From an uncultured Lachnospiraceae bacterium (lineage in GTDB: Bacteria > Bacillota > Clostridia > Lachnospirales > Lachnospiraceae): 64,000 nucleotides of DNA. Shown here piece after piece: positions 25,768-34,216 of the stretch (within the stretch, counting starts at the first letter, position 1; the number at the start of each line of letters is the position of its first letter). Below the pieces are notes generated by a model. It did no database searches. It was given only the letters and a program-made list of their open reading frames with translations, and was not told the DNA's origin. The position numbers were made by a program, and so were the translations under genes. The stretch spans positions 18,644-82,643 of the forward strand of contig ONEJ01000085.1 of the NCBI GenBank assembly GCA_900316805.1. The letters are read 5' to 3'.

Positions 25768-26332
25768 ATATTATCTCAGAGGATGCGGTGTGGGCATTCT
25801 TGTGACCGTAGTTATTTTTATGATCGCATTGAAAGCAAAGGGTGGAGTCATGACCGACAAAAAGGTCATGGAGCGGGCATCCGAGCTTGGCATGGTCATG
25901 CAGGAAGAGATGACGGAACTTCTGGAAACCCAGACCATTTCAGAAAGTCAGAATACTCCTGATACAGAAGAAAACTCAGACACCCAGAATGTTCCGGAAA
26001 GCCAGATTGTGTCAGAAACCCAGAAACCATCAGAACCTCAGGTGACACCGGACGATGGAACAGATTCTAAGCAGGATAATACAGCGGATCCCGAAGATAC
26101 TGAAGATTCCGAAAGTTCTGGGGAGAAAATCAGTATTACCGTAAAAAGCGGGGAGGTATGCAGAGATGTAGCCGGGAAGCTTTTTGATCAGGGACTGGTA
26201 GAGGATTCGGAGGAATTCCGTATCTATATGGGAGAACATGGATACGCGAAAAACCTCCGGGTTGGCAGCTTTTCTTTCAGAAAGGGCATGACCTATGAAG
26301 AAATAGCAAAAATTTTAACGAAAAAATCATAA
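25757..26332 (+). CDS. Membrane protein with short YceG/MltG-like C-terminal domain
   Basis: A 191-residue protein: an N-terminal membrane helix (about 5-27), a Gln/Thr/Ser/Glu-rich linker with repeated SETQ/SESQ-like units (about 57-120), and a C-terminal LysM-like subdomain as found at the start of MltG/YceG proteins (RDVAGKLFDQGLVEDSEEFR, then GSFSFRKGMTYEEIAKIL). The lytic transglycosylase core with its catalytic Glu is absent, so it may bind but not cut glycan. The GTG at 25757 is preferred because GGGGAG lies 7 bp upstream; it overlaps the previous gene by 11 bp. It ends the flagellar cluster. Confidence 0.7.
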   Translation: MKLKYYLRGCGVGILVTVVIFMIALKAKGGVMTDKKVMERASELGMVMQEEMTELLETQTISESQNTPDTEENSDTQNVPESQIVSETQKPSEPQVTPDDGTDSKQDNTADPEDTEDSESSGEKISITVKSGEVCRDVAGKLFDQGLVEDSEEFRIYMGEHGYAKNLRVGSFSFRKGMTYEEIAKILTKKS

Positions 26333-26339
26333 AATATTC

Positions 26340-26368
26340 TTGCAGGAAAGTCTTTGGTATGATATAAT
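26340..26368 (+). promoter_or_regulatory. Sigma-A promoter of rpsB-tsf
   Basis: TTGCAG (26340-26345) and a perfect TATAAT (26363-26368) are spaced by 17 bp. Transcription would begin near 26375, leaving a leader of about 115 nt before rpsB. Confidence 0.8.
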
Positions 26369-26394
26369 TCCAAAGGCTTTTAGTTTAATAATCA

Positions 26395-26458
26395 CATGTA
26401 CGGAGGTGGCCGGTGCCGGACATACGCTTCCCGGTGGCTCACTAATCGGAAGTACATG
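26395..26458 (+). promoter_or_regulatory. Structured 5' leader of rpsB (candidate r-protein autoregulatory element)
   Basis: A 7-bp closing stem CATGTAC/GTACATG (26395-26401 with 26452-26458) encloses a GC-rich segment. Inside it, TGCCGG can pair with CCGGTG (two wobbles) around an 11-nt loop. The element lies between the rpsB promoter and its ribosome site (GGAGG at 26476). Ribosomal protein operons often carry such leaders for feedback control by the protein; that function is inferred here from position and folding. Confidence 0.5.
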
Positions 26459-26488
26459 GAAGCAAACAACCAAATGGAGGTAAGTAAA

Positions 26489-27226
26489 ATGAGCGTAATT
26501 TCAATGAAACAGTTACTGGAGGCAGGTGTACATTTCGGACACCAGACAAGAAGATGGAATCCTAAGATGGCTCCTTACATCTACACAGAGCGTAACGGAA
26601 TCTATATCATCGACTTACAGAAGTCTGTAGGTAAGGTTGATGAGGCTTATGATGCAGTTTCTGATATCGCTGCACAGGGTGGCACCATTCTTTTCGTAGG
26701 AACCAAGAAGCAGGCACAGGATGCCATCAAGACTGAGGCAGAGCGCTGCGGAATGTACTATGTAAATGAGAGATGGTTAGGTGGAATGCTGACCAACTTC
26801 CGTACGATTCAGAGCCGTATCGAGCGTCTGAAAGAGATCGAGACTATGTCAGAGGATGGAACCTTTGATGTTCTTCCTAAGAAGGAAGTTATCGCTCTCA
26901 AGAAAGAGTGGGAGAAATTAGAGAAGAACCTTGGCGGAATCAAGGATATGAAGAGAATCCCGGATGCTATTTTCGTAGTAGATCCGAAGAAGGAGAGAAT
27001 CTGTGTACAGGAAGCACAGGCTCTTGGAATTACTCTGATCGGTATTGCAGATACCAACTGTGATCCGGATGAGTTAGATTATGTAATTCCGGGAAATGAC
27101 GATGCAATCAGAGCTGTCAAGCTGATCGTTTCCAAGATGGCTGACGCAGTTATCGAGGCAAAGCAGGGCGCTGAGGAAGCAGTAGCTGCTGAGGTTGAGA
27201 CTGTTGCTGAAGAGGCAGAGGCATAA
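26489..27226 (+). CDS. rpsB: 30S ribosomal protein S2
   Basis: A 245-residue ribosomal protein. The start [20 protein letters not shown] and the block [20 protein letters not shown] are diagnostic for bacterial S2. The ATG at 26489 has GGAGG 8 bp upstream; the frame is open further upstream but in the structured leader. Codon use is that of a highly expressed gene. The C-terminal tail is rich in Glu and Ala. It is followed by tsf, the universal rpsB-tsf pair. Confidence 0.97.
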   Translation: MSVISMKQLLEAGVHFGHQTRRWNPKMAPYIYTERNGIYIIDLQKSVGKVDEAYDAVSDIAAQGGTILFVGTKKQAQDAIKTEAERCGMYYVNERWLGGMLTNFRTIQSRIERLKEIETMSEDGTFDVLPKKEVIALKKEWEKLEKNLGGIKDMKRIPDAIFVVDPKKERICVQEAQALGITLIGIADTNCDPDELDYVIPGNDDAIRAVKLIVSKMADAVIEAKQGAEEAVAAEVETVAEEAEA

Positions 27227-27261
27227 GATATATCACAGTTTGAATTTGGAGGATTAAAAAA

Positions 27262-28200
27262 ATGGCAATTACAGCTGCTATGGTAAAAGAACTGCGCGAG
27301 ATGACCGGCGCAGGTATGATGGATTGTAAGAAGGCGTTAAATGAGACTAACGGTAATATGGATGAGGCTGTTGAGTTCTTAAGAAAGAACGGACAGGCTA
27401 AGGCTGAGAAGAAGGCTAACCGTATTGCAGCAGAGGGTCTTTGCTCTGTTCTTGTATCTGAGGATGGCAAGACTGCTGCAGTTGTAGAAGTAAACTCTGA
27501 GACAGACTTTGTTGCAAAGAATGACAAGTTTAAGACATTTGTAGAAGCTGTTGCAAAGCAGGCGTTAGCTACAGATGCTGCTGATATCGATGCTTTCATG
27601 GCTGAGGCATGGAACGGGGATGCATCCAAGACTGTTAACGATGCTCTGGTTGAGCAGGTTGCAGTAATCGGTGAGAATCTGAAGATTCGTCGTTTTGAGA
27701 AGGCTTCTGCAGAGAACGGCTGCGTTGTATCTTACGTGCACGGCGGTGGAAGAATCGGCGTTATCGTAGTGGCTGAGACCGAGACTGTCAATGATGCAGT
27801 GAAAGAAGCCCTGACAAATATTGCAATGCAGATTGCAGCTTTGAATCCGAAGTATGTGACTGAGGCTGAGATCAGCGATGAGTACAAGCAGCATGAGGAG
27901 GAAATCCTTCGTGCACAGATCGCCAATGATCCGAAGGAATCCCAGAAGCCGGCCAAGGTAATCGATGGCATGATCAAGGGCCGTCTGAATAAGCAGTTCA
28001 AGGAGATTTGTCTCGTAGATCAGGTATACGTTAAGGCAGAGGATGGAAAGCAGACCGTTGCCAAGTATCTTGAGCAGGTATCCAAAGAGGTTGGAACAAC
28101 AGTTTCCGTAAAGAGCTTTGTTCGTTTTGAGACCGGAGAGGGCCTTGAGAAGAAGAATGAGGATTTTGCAGCAGAAGTTGCCGCACAGATGAATGCATAA
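27262..28200 (+). CDS. tsf: Translation elongation factor Ts
   Basis: A 312-residue guanine nucleotide exchange factor for EF-Tu. The N-terminal UBA-like domain (VKELREMTGAGMMDCKKALN) and the core motif VVEVNSETDFVAKNDKF are typical, and the C-terminal dimer domain follows. A strong terminator is 30 bp downstream, so the rpsB-tsf operon ends here. GGAGG precedes the ATG. Confidence 0.97.
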   Translation: MAITAAMVKELREMTGAGMMDCKKALNETNGNMDEAVEFLRKNGQAKAEKKANRIAAEGLCSVLVSEDGKTAAVVEVNSETDFVAKNDKFKTFVEAVAKQALATDAADIDAFMAEAWNGDASKTVNDALVEQVAVIGENLKIRRFEKASAENGCVVSYVHGGGRIGVIVVAETETVNDAVKEALTNIAMQIAALNPKYVTEAEISDEYKQHEEEILRAQIANDPKESQKPAKVIDGMIKGRLNKQFKEICLVDQVYVKAEDGKQTVAKYLEQVSKEVGTTVSVKSFVRFETGEGLEKKNEDFAAEVAAQMNA

Positions 28201-28230
28201 TTTTAACCCGGGAAGATAAAGAAACCATAT

Positions 28231-28266
28231 CCCCTGCAGTGCAGCCTATGTATTGCAGGGGTTTTT
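28231..28266 (+). terminator. Intrinsic terminator after tsf
   Basis: The perfect 8-bp stem CCCCTGCA/TGCAGGGG (28231-28238 with 28254-28261) is followed by five T residues at 28262-28266. Confidence 0.9.
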
Positions 28267-28295
28267 CTCTTTTCCCTTTTGATTTCGTAAATATC

Positions 28296-28323
28296 TTTAC
28301 AAGAATCAAAAATATGTTAAAAT
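28296..28323 (+). promoter_or_regulatory. Probable promoter of the deacetylase-like gene
   Basis: TTTACA (28296-28301) and TAAAAT (28318-28323) are 16 bp apart, 32 bp upstream of the next start codon and behind the tsf terminator. Confidence 0.5.
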
Positions 28324-28354
28324 AGAAAGAGATATATCCTGACGGAGGAAAAAC

Positions 28355-29296
28355 ATGGATACAAACGAAGATCAGGAGCTTTGGCAGCAGCGCCGAAGAC
28401 GCAACCGGATTAATCGCATAAAAACCGGGATTATTCTTTCCATTATCATCTGGATGATCATATCCATGTTGTGCCTTGTGATTCTGTCCGTTCAGGTCGT
28501 ACAACTGCGTCATGAAATTGACAGAATCTCCGGGGAATCCGGTTCGGGAGATATCCGGACATTTCCAACAGAGGCACCGGATCAGGAGTCTGTGGAGACA
28601 CAGCAGGAGATGGATCGGTCAATGATTAATACAGCGGATAATCTGGCAGGCAAGTCAGATCTTCACAAGGTATATCTTACCTTTGACGGAAGCCCCAGTG
28701 CGAATACGGGAAGAATCCTAGGGATTCTTAAGAAACATGGGGTCAAGGCAACGTTTTTTGTCTCCGGTGATTCTTCACAGGAGATGCAGCCTGTGTACAG
28801 TCAGATTGTGGAAGAAGGACACACACTGGGAATGCATTCCTATTCCAACCGGTATAGTCAGGTGTATGCCTCCAGAGAAACTTTTGAGTCGGATTTTGTT
28901 CAGATTTCAGATTATATAGAGCAGCTGACCGGAGAATCAAGCCGGTTTTACCGTTTTCCGGGTGGAAGCTGCAACCAGACCAGCAATGTGCCGATGGAGG
29001 ATTTTATTCGTGTACTGAAGGCTCATGACATTACCTATTTTGATTGGAATGTCTCAGCGGGGGATGCAGGAATTGGATATACTGCAGAAGACGTCATTGA
29101 TCATGTGATGTCGGGTGTATCCCGTTACAAGACGTCAGTTGTGCTTTTGCATGACGGAGAAGATAAGTCAACAACGGTGGAGGCTCTGGGACCGCTGATT
29201 GAAGCTCTTCAGAAGATGGGAGCCGAAATTCTGCCGATTGATGATCATACAAAAGTAATTCAATATATCAATGCTGATAGTGTTGAAGAAAAATAA
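28355..29296 (+). CDS. Polysaccharide deacetylase-like membrane protein, metal site altered
   Basis: A 313-residue protein with a cytoplasmic basic start, a membrane helix (about 27-50), and an extracellular NodB-homology domain (about 100-305). The fold motifs are present: ATFFVSGDS, FPGGS, DWNVSAGDA and VVLLHDGE. Motif 1, normally TFDDGPS, reads TFDGSPS, so the metal-binding second Asp is lost. Motif 2, normally HSYSH, reads HSYSNRY, so a His ligand is lost. Peptidoglycan deacetylases need both ligands with the remaining His. It may therefore be a pseudoenzyme that binds glycan, or use a different metal site. It precedes bactofilin by 15 bp. Confidence 0.8.
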   Translation: MDTNEDQELWQQRRRRNRINRIKTGIILSIIIWMIISMLCLVILSVQVVQLRHEIDRISGESGSGDIRTFPTEAPDQESVETQQEMDRSMINTADNLAGKSDLHKVYLTFDGSPSANTGRILGILKKHGVKATFFVSGDSSQEMQPVYSQIVEEGHTLGMHSYSNRYSQVYASRETFESDFVQISDYIEQLTGESSRFYRFPGGSCNQTSNVPMEDFIRVLKAHDITYFDWNVSAGDAGIGYTAEDVIDHVMSGVSRYKTSVVLLHDGEDKSTTVEALGPLIEALQKMGAEILPIDDHTKVIQYINADSVEEK

Positions 29297-29311
29297 TATG
29301 GAGGAAGCACG

Positions 29312-30112
29312 ATGGGTTTATTTAAGGATTTTAAAGAGGATTTTTCCCAGGCAGCAAAGGAAATGATGCCGGGAACGGAAGCACCAAAGAGTAAGAGAGC
29401 AGACAGACCGGAGAAGACAGCAGAGGTTCCGGCTGCGAACACTTTCGGAGAGCAGGCAGATGCAGCATCAGAACTGTCAAAGCTGGATGGTCTTCTGAAT
29501 CAGGTAAAGCAGGAGGATGCGCCTTCCGCCAAGACACTTGAGGCAGAGCTTCCACCGATGAACCGTATGGCTGAAAAGCCAAAGAGTGCACCGGTACCAA
29601 CGATGAATGAGGAGAAGAAAACAATGGATACAACGATGAATTCGATTCACGCAGGAGCTGTAGCAGACGAGACCTCTGTGATCACCGCAGGGACGGTTTT
29701 GACCGGAGATTTAGCTTCCGATGGATCCTTTAATATTCAGGGAACCATCAATGGAAATGTTACCTGTAACGGTAAGCTGGTTGTCACAGGAAATATCAAT
29801 GGAAACAGTGCTGCTTCCGAGTTCTTTGCAGATGTTGCTAAGATCGAAGGAGAGATTGTCAGCTCCGGTACGGTAAAGATTGGTGCCGGTTCTGTGATCA
29901 TCGGTAATATTTCTGCTGCATCTGCTGTCATTGCCGGTGCAATTAAGGGAGACATTGATGTACAGGGACCGGTGGTTGTAGATACTTCCGCAGTGGTTAT
30001 GGGAAATATCAAGTCCCGTTCCGTACAGATCAACAATGGTGCCGTGATCGAGGGCTTCTGCTCCCAGTGTTATGCTGAGGTAGATGTTCAGGGGCTTTTT
30101 GACGGGAAATAA
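29312..30112 (+). CDS. Bactofilin family cytoskeletal protein
   Basis: A 266-residue protein with a disordered N-terminal half (about 1-105) and a right-handed beta-helix core of the bactofilin type (about 115-245), built from repeats such as GTVLTGDLASDGSFNIQG and GTINGNVTCNGKLVVTG. Bactofilins polymerise without nucleotide and scaffold cell-wall or motility proteins. Its place directly behind the membrane-bound deacetylase-like gene suggests that the two work together at the envelope. A GGAGG site precedes the ATG. The N-terminal tail is longer than in many bactofilins. Confidence 0.85.
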   Translation: MGLFKDFKEDFSQAAKEMMPGTEAPKSKRADRPEKTAEVPAANTFGEQADAASELSKLDGLLNQVKQEDAPSAKTLEAELPPMNRMAEKPKSAPVPTMNEEKKTMDTTMNSIHAGAVADETSVITAGTVLTGDLASDGSFNIQGTINGNVTCNGKLVVTGNINGNSAASEFFADVAKIEGEIVSSGTVKIGAGSVIIGNISAASAVIAGAIKGDIDVQGPVVVDTSAVVMGNIKSRSVQINNGAVIEGFCSQCYAEVDVQGLFDGK

Positions 30113-30133
30113 AATAACAGGAGAGGGATTAGC

Positions 30134-30829
30134 ATGAAGCGTATTTTATTGAAGCTCAGCGGTGAGGCTCTTGCCGGGGACAAGCATACCGGTTTTGATG
30201 AGCCGACAGTTACAGTGGTTGCCAATCAGGTAAAGAAGCTGGTGGATGTCGGCGTGCAGGTTGGCATTGTGATCGGTGGCGGCAATTTCTGGCGCGGACG
30301 CACCAGTGAGACCATTGACCGCACAAAGGCTGATCAGATTGGTATGCTGGCTACGGTTATGAACTGTATTTATGTTTCCGAGATTTTCCGTTCTGTAGGA
30401 ATGATGACAGCGGTGCTGACACCCTTTGAGTGCGGTTCCATGACCAAACTTTATTCCAAGGATCGTGCCAACAAGTATTTTGCACACAATATGGTAGTAT
30501 TCTTCGCAGGAGGTACGGGACATCCGTATTTCTCAACGGATACAGCTACCGTTCTTCGTGCCATCGAAATCGATGCAGAGGGGATTTATCTGGCTAAGGC
30601 AGTGGACGGGGTATATGACTGCGATCCGAAGACGCATCCTGAGGCAAAGAAATATGATGAGGTTTCTATTCAGGAGGTTATCGACAAGAAGCTTGCAGTG
30701 GTAGATCTGACCGCTTCTGTTATGTGTATGGAAAATAAAACCCCAATGTATGTATTTGGGTTGAATGAAAAGGACAGCATTGTGAATGCGGTTACAGGAG
30801 AATTCCGCGGCACAAAGGTCACTGTCTAA
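30134..30829 (+). CDS. pyrH: UMP kinase
   Basis: A 231-residue amino-acid-kinase-fold enzyme that makes UDP from UMP. The phosphate-binding LLKLSGEALAGD start, the GGGNFWRG loop and the TGHPYFSTDTATVLRAIEID block are present. It is followed by frr, the standard pyrH-frr pair. GAGAGGG lies before the ATG. Confidence 0.97.
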   Translation: MKRILLKLSGEALAGDKHTGFDEPTVTVVANQVKKLVDVGVQVGIVIGGGNFWRGRTSETIDRTKADQIGMLATVMNCIYVSEIFRSVGMMTAVLTPFECGSMTKLYSKDRANKYFAHNMVVFFAGGTGHPYFSTDTATVLRAIEIDAEGIYLAKAVDGVYDCDPKTHPEAKKYDEVSIQEVIDKKLAVVDLTASVMCMENKTPMYVFGLNEKDSIVNAVTGEFRGTKVTV

Positions 30830-30854
30830 TGTCCAAAATCAGGAGGAGAGAAAG

Positions 30855-31409
30855 ATGGATGAGAGATTAGGAGTTTTTGAAAATAAGATGGCGAAATCCC
30901 TCGCAAATCTGGAGGAGGAATACGCAGGTATCCGTGCAGGACGTGCGAATCCTCATGTATTGGATAAGCTTCGTGTTGACTATTATGGTACACCGTCTCC
31001 GATTCAGAGCGTTGCCAATGTCAGTGTTCCGGAGCCACGTATGATTCAGATTCAGCCATGGGAAGCTTCTATGGTGAAGGAAATCGAGAAGGCCATTATG
31101 TGTTCGGATCTGGGAATTAATCCTACCAACGACGGCAAAACAATTCGCCTGGTATTCCCGGAGCTTACGGAGGAACGCCGTAAGGAATTGGCCAAGGATA
31201 TCAAGAAAAAAGGCGAAAGTGCGAAGGTGGCTGTCCGCAATATCCGCAGAGATGCCATGGATCACTTTAAGAAGATAGGAAAGGCGGAGGATATTTCCGA
31301 AGACGAGATCAAGGATCTTGAGGATGGAATCCAGAAGCTGACAGATTCCTATGTTGCAAAGATCGACAAGGCTGTAGATGCCAAGTCAGAGGAGATTCTT
31401 ACTGTATAA
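30855..31409 (+). CDS. frr: Ribosome recycling factor
   Basis: A 184-residue factor that splits post-termination ribosomes with EF-G. The motif RAGRANPHVLDKLRVDYYGT and the VRNIRRDAMD block identify it. The ATG at 30855 has AGGAGGAG 6 bp upstream and gives the family length of about 185; earlier codons in the frame overlap pyrH and have no ribosome site. A terminator-like hairpin lies behind it. Confidence 0.97.
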   Translation: MDERLGVFENKMAKSLANLEEEYAGIRAGRANPHVLDKLRVDYYGTPSPIQSVANVSVPEPRMIQIQPWEASMVKEIEKAIMCSDLGINPTNDGKTIRLVFPELTEERRKELAKDIKKKGESAKVAVRNIRRDAMDHFKKIGKAEDISEDEIKDLEDGIQKLTDSYVAKIDKAVDAKSEEILTV

Positions 31410-31416
31410 TGTTTGC

Positions 31417-31450
31417 AAGGGACATTGCCACCGGCAGATGTCCCTTTTTT
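31417..31450 (+). terminator. Intrinsic terminator between frr and uppS
   Basis: AAGGGACAT (31417-31425) pairs with ATGTCCCTT (31438-31446), the inner TGCC/GGCA extends the stem, and T residues run from 31445 to 31450. uppS starts 27 bp later, so this may attenuate rather than fully stop. Confidence 0.8.
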
Positions 31451-31476
31451 GGCAGGATAAATTTTTGAGGTGTACG

Positions 31477-32184
31477 ATGAAGATTCCGAAACATGTTGCA
31501 ATTATTCTGGACGGAAACGGAAGATGGGCAAAGAGTAAGGGGATGCCCCGCAATTACGGGCATACCATTGGCGCAAAAAATGTGGAGACAGTATGTCAGG
31601 CGGCAGATGAACTGGGGATTTCCTATCTGACGCTTTATGCTTTTTCTACAGAGAACTGGAACCGTCCGGAGAGTGAAGTGGAAGCCTTATTGAAGCTTCT
31701 GGAGAGCTATCTGAAGAACTGTATTAAAACTGCAGAGAAAAACAATATGAGGGTGCGGGTCATCGGGGAAATACACCGTCTGTCGGAGAAATTCCAGACG
31801 AGGATTCGGGAATTGGAGGCGGCTTCTGCCTCAAATACCGGTCTGAACCTGACCATTGCCATTAATTACGGCAGCAGAGATGAGATGCTTCGCGCCATGC
31901 GGCGTATGATCGGGGATGTGAAGGAGGGGAAGCTTTCGGAGGATGCTATTGACGAGCAGGTGTTTTCCTCCTATCTGGATACCAGAGATCTTCCGGATCC
32001 GGATCTTCTGATTCGCACCAGTGGCGAACAGCGGCTTTCCAACTATCTGCTGTGGCAGCTGGCCTATACGGAATTTTACTTTACAGAGGTACCATGGCCC
32101 GATTTTCACAAAAAGGAATTGGAAGAGGCTATTAAGGCGTATAATAATCGTGATCGCAGGTTTGGCGGCATCACGGAGGAATAA
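31477..32184 (+). CDS. uppS: Undecaprenyl diphosphate synthase
   Basis: A 235-residue cis-prenyltransferase that makes the C55 carrier for cell-wall synthesis. The catalytic motif ILDGNGRWAK near the start, AFSTENWNRP, and the RTSGEQRLSNYLLWQ block are complete. The ATG at 31477 has TTGAGGTG upstream; an earlier start in the frame would run through the frr terminator. cdsA follows 11 bp later. Confidence 0.97.
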   Translation: MKIPKHVAIILDGNGRWAKSKGMPRNYGHTIGAKNVETVCQAADELGISYLTLYAFSTENWNRPESEVEALLKLLESYLKNCIKTAEKNNMRVRVIGEIHRLSEKFQTRIRELEAASASNTGLNLTIAINYGSRDEMLRAMRRMIGDVKEGKLSEDAIDEQVFSSYLDTRDLPDPDLLIRTSGEQRLSNYLLWQLAYTEFYFTEVPWPDFHKKELEEAIKAYNNRDRRFGGITEE

Positions 32185-32195
32185 GGAGCTTACAC

Positions 32196-32996
32196 ATGTT
32201 TAAAACAAGACTTTTGAGCGGAATCGTACTGGTCATTCTTGCGGTTCTATTGATCATATCCGGGGGATCTGTGCTGCTTTTTTCAACACTGGTAATTTCC
32301 TGTATCGGAATGTTTGAATTATACCGGGTGTTTCAGGTGGAAAAATCCCTTCTTGCAGTGATCGGCTATCTTGCGGCGGTGGTATTTTACTGTCAGCTTA
32401 AGTGGAATTTCCTGCCGGATATTCTGATGCTGTTTCTGGGATTTATGATTCTTCTTATGTTCATCTATGTGTTCAGCTATCCCAGATACAAGGCTGATCA
32501 GGTGATGGCGGTATTTTTTGGCATGTTTTATGTGGCGGTGATGCTGTCCTATGTGTATCAGATCCGGATGTTGGAAAGGGGTGTTTATCTTGCCTTTCTG
32601 GTGTTCCTCTGCTCCTGGGGCTGTGATACTTGTGCCTACTGTGTGGGAGTCTTGATCGGGAAACATAAGATGTCACCCCAATTAAGCCCAAAGAAATCTA
32701 TCGAGGGAGCCGTAGGCGGTGTCCTTGGATCGGCGCTTCTGACCTCTATGTACTGCTTTATTTTCCGGAAGCCTATGGCTTTATCCGGGTCGGATATCGG
32801 GATTTTAGCGCTGATTGCAGCTATTGCAGGACTTATCTCCATGGTGGGGGATCTGACGGCCTCTGCAATCAAGAGAAACTATGATATCAAGGATTATGGT
32901 CATTTGATCCCGGGCCATGGCGGCATTCTGGATCGTTTTGACAGCATGATCATTACCGCGCCAATCATTTATTTTCTAGCGCTTCATATGCTGTAA
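32196..32996 (+). CDS. cdsA: Phosphatidate cytidylyltransferase
   Basis: A 266-residue integral membrane enzyme that forms CDP-diacylglycerol, the branch point of phospholipid synthesis. About seven membrane helices are visible. The CTP transferase signature SAIKRNYDIKDYGHLIPGHG, then GILDRFDS, lies at the C-terminus with all metal-binding and catalytic residues. It stands in the conserved uppS-cdsA-dxr-rseP order. Confidence 0.96.
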   Translation: MFKTRLLSGIVLVILAVLLIISGGSVLLFSTLVISCIGMFELYRVFQVEKSLLAVIGYLAAVVFYCQLKWNFLPDILMLFLGFMILLMFIYVFSYPRYKADQVMAVFFGMFYVAVMLSYVYQIRMLERGVYLAFLVFLCSWGCDTCAYCVGVLIGKHKMSPQLSPKKSIEGAVGGVLGSALLTSMYCFIFRKPMALSGSDIGILALIAAIAGLISMVGDLTASAIKRNYDIKDYGHLIPGHGGILDRFDSMIITAPIIYFLALHML

Positions 32997-33072
32997 CACA
33001 GGTTACGGATCGTGAGGCTTCAAAGGCGCAGGGCGCATTTGCCGGGCCTGCTTGTAAAAATGGGAGGAAACT

Positions 33073-34215
33073 ATGAGAAAAATTGCAGTTCTGGGATCCA
33101 CAGGATCCATCGGAACCCAGACCCTGTCCGTGGTGGAAGAACATAAAGATCTTGAAGTAGCAGCCCTTGCCTGCGGTGGAAACATCAAGCTTCTGGAGGA
33201 ACAGATGCGCAAATTCCGCCCCCGGCTGGTGGCGGTATGGGAGGAAGAAAAGGCAAAGGAGCTTCGTATCCGCACCGCAGATCTGTCCATTCCGGTATGC
33301 TCCGGCATGGAAGGGTTGATTCAGGTGGCAACTCTGGAGGGTGTAGAACTTCTGGTGACGGCCATTGTGGGGATGCTTGGCATCCGTCCCACCATGGCGG
33401 CCATAGAAGCGGGGAAAACTATTGCATTAGCCAATAAGGAAACCCTGGTCGCAGCGGGGCATCTGATCATTCCTCTGGCAAAGGAGCATGGGGTGGATAT
33501 TCTTCCGGTGGACAGCGAGCATAGTGCGATTTTCCAGTCTCTGCAGGGAAATGCACATAACAGGATCGAAAGGATCCTTTTGACGGCCTCCGGCGGTCCC
33601 TTCCGAGGGAAAACCAGAAAGGAGCTGGAGCATGTCCGGCTGGAGGATGCCTTAAATCATCCCAACTGGTCCATGGGTAAGAAGGTGACCATCGATTCCT
33701 CCACCATGGTGAACAAAGGTCTGGAAGTCATGGAGGCAAAATGGCTCTTTGATGTGAAGCCGGAGCAGATCACGGTCATGGTGCATCCCCAGAGCATAGT
33801 TCATTCGGCTGTGGAATACGAGGATGGGGCGGTGATGGCGCAGCTTGGGACACCGGATATGCGTCTGCCGATTCAGTATGCCCTTTATTATCCGAACCGG
33901 CGGACCCTGTCGGGAAAGAAGCTGGATTTGTTTGAAATTGCTTCTCTAACCTTTGAAAAGCCGGATCTGGATACCTTCCCGGGGCTGGCACTGGCTTATG
34001 AGGCAATCGAGAGAGGGGGCAATGTGCCTACCATGTATAATGCGGCCAATGAGCGGGCTGTAGCGTTGTTTCTGGAGCATAAGATCCCATATCCCAAGAT
34101 TCCGGAGATCATTGCCTATGCCATGGAGCAATGTACATTTAAGAACCATCCGAATCTGGATGAAATTTTGGAAACTGAGAAAGAAGCTTATGAACGGATA
34201 GGAAGCAGGTGGTAA
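33073..34215 (+). CDS. dxr: 1-deoxy-D-xylulose 5-phosphate reductoisomerase
   Basis: A 380-residue NADPH-dependent enzyme, the first committed step of the MEP isoprenoid pathway. The Rossmann motif AVLGSTGSIGTQTL is at the N-terminus; ALANKETLVAAG and PVDSEHSAIFQSL form the substrate and metal site. The isoprenoid gene ispG lies two genes downstream, and uppS just upstream uses the products. GGGAGG precedes the ATG. Confidence 0.97.
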   Translation: MRKIAVLGSTGSIGTQTLSVVEEHKDLEVAALACGGNIKLLEEQMRKFRPRLVAVWEEEKAKELRIRTADLSIPVCSGMEGLIQVATLEGVELLVTAIVGMLGIRPTMAAIEAGKTIALANKETLVAAGHLIIPLAKEHGVDILPVDSEHSAIFQSLQGNAHNRIERILLTASGGPFRGKTRKELEHVRLEDALNHPNWSMGKKVTIDSSTMVNKGLEVMEAKWLFDVKPEQITVMVHPQSIVHSAVEYEDGAVMAQLGTPDMRLPIQYALYYPNRRTLSGKKLDLFEIASLTFEKPDLDTFPGLALAYEAIERGGNVPTMYNAANERAVALFLEHKIPYPKIPEIIAYAMEQCTFKNHPNLDEILETEKEAYERIGSRW

Positions 34216-34216
34216 T

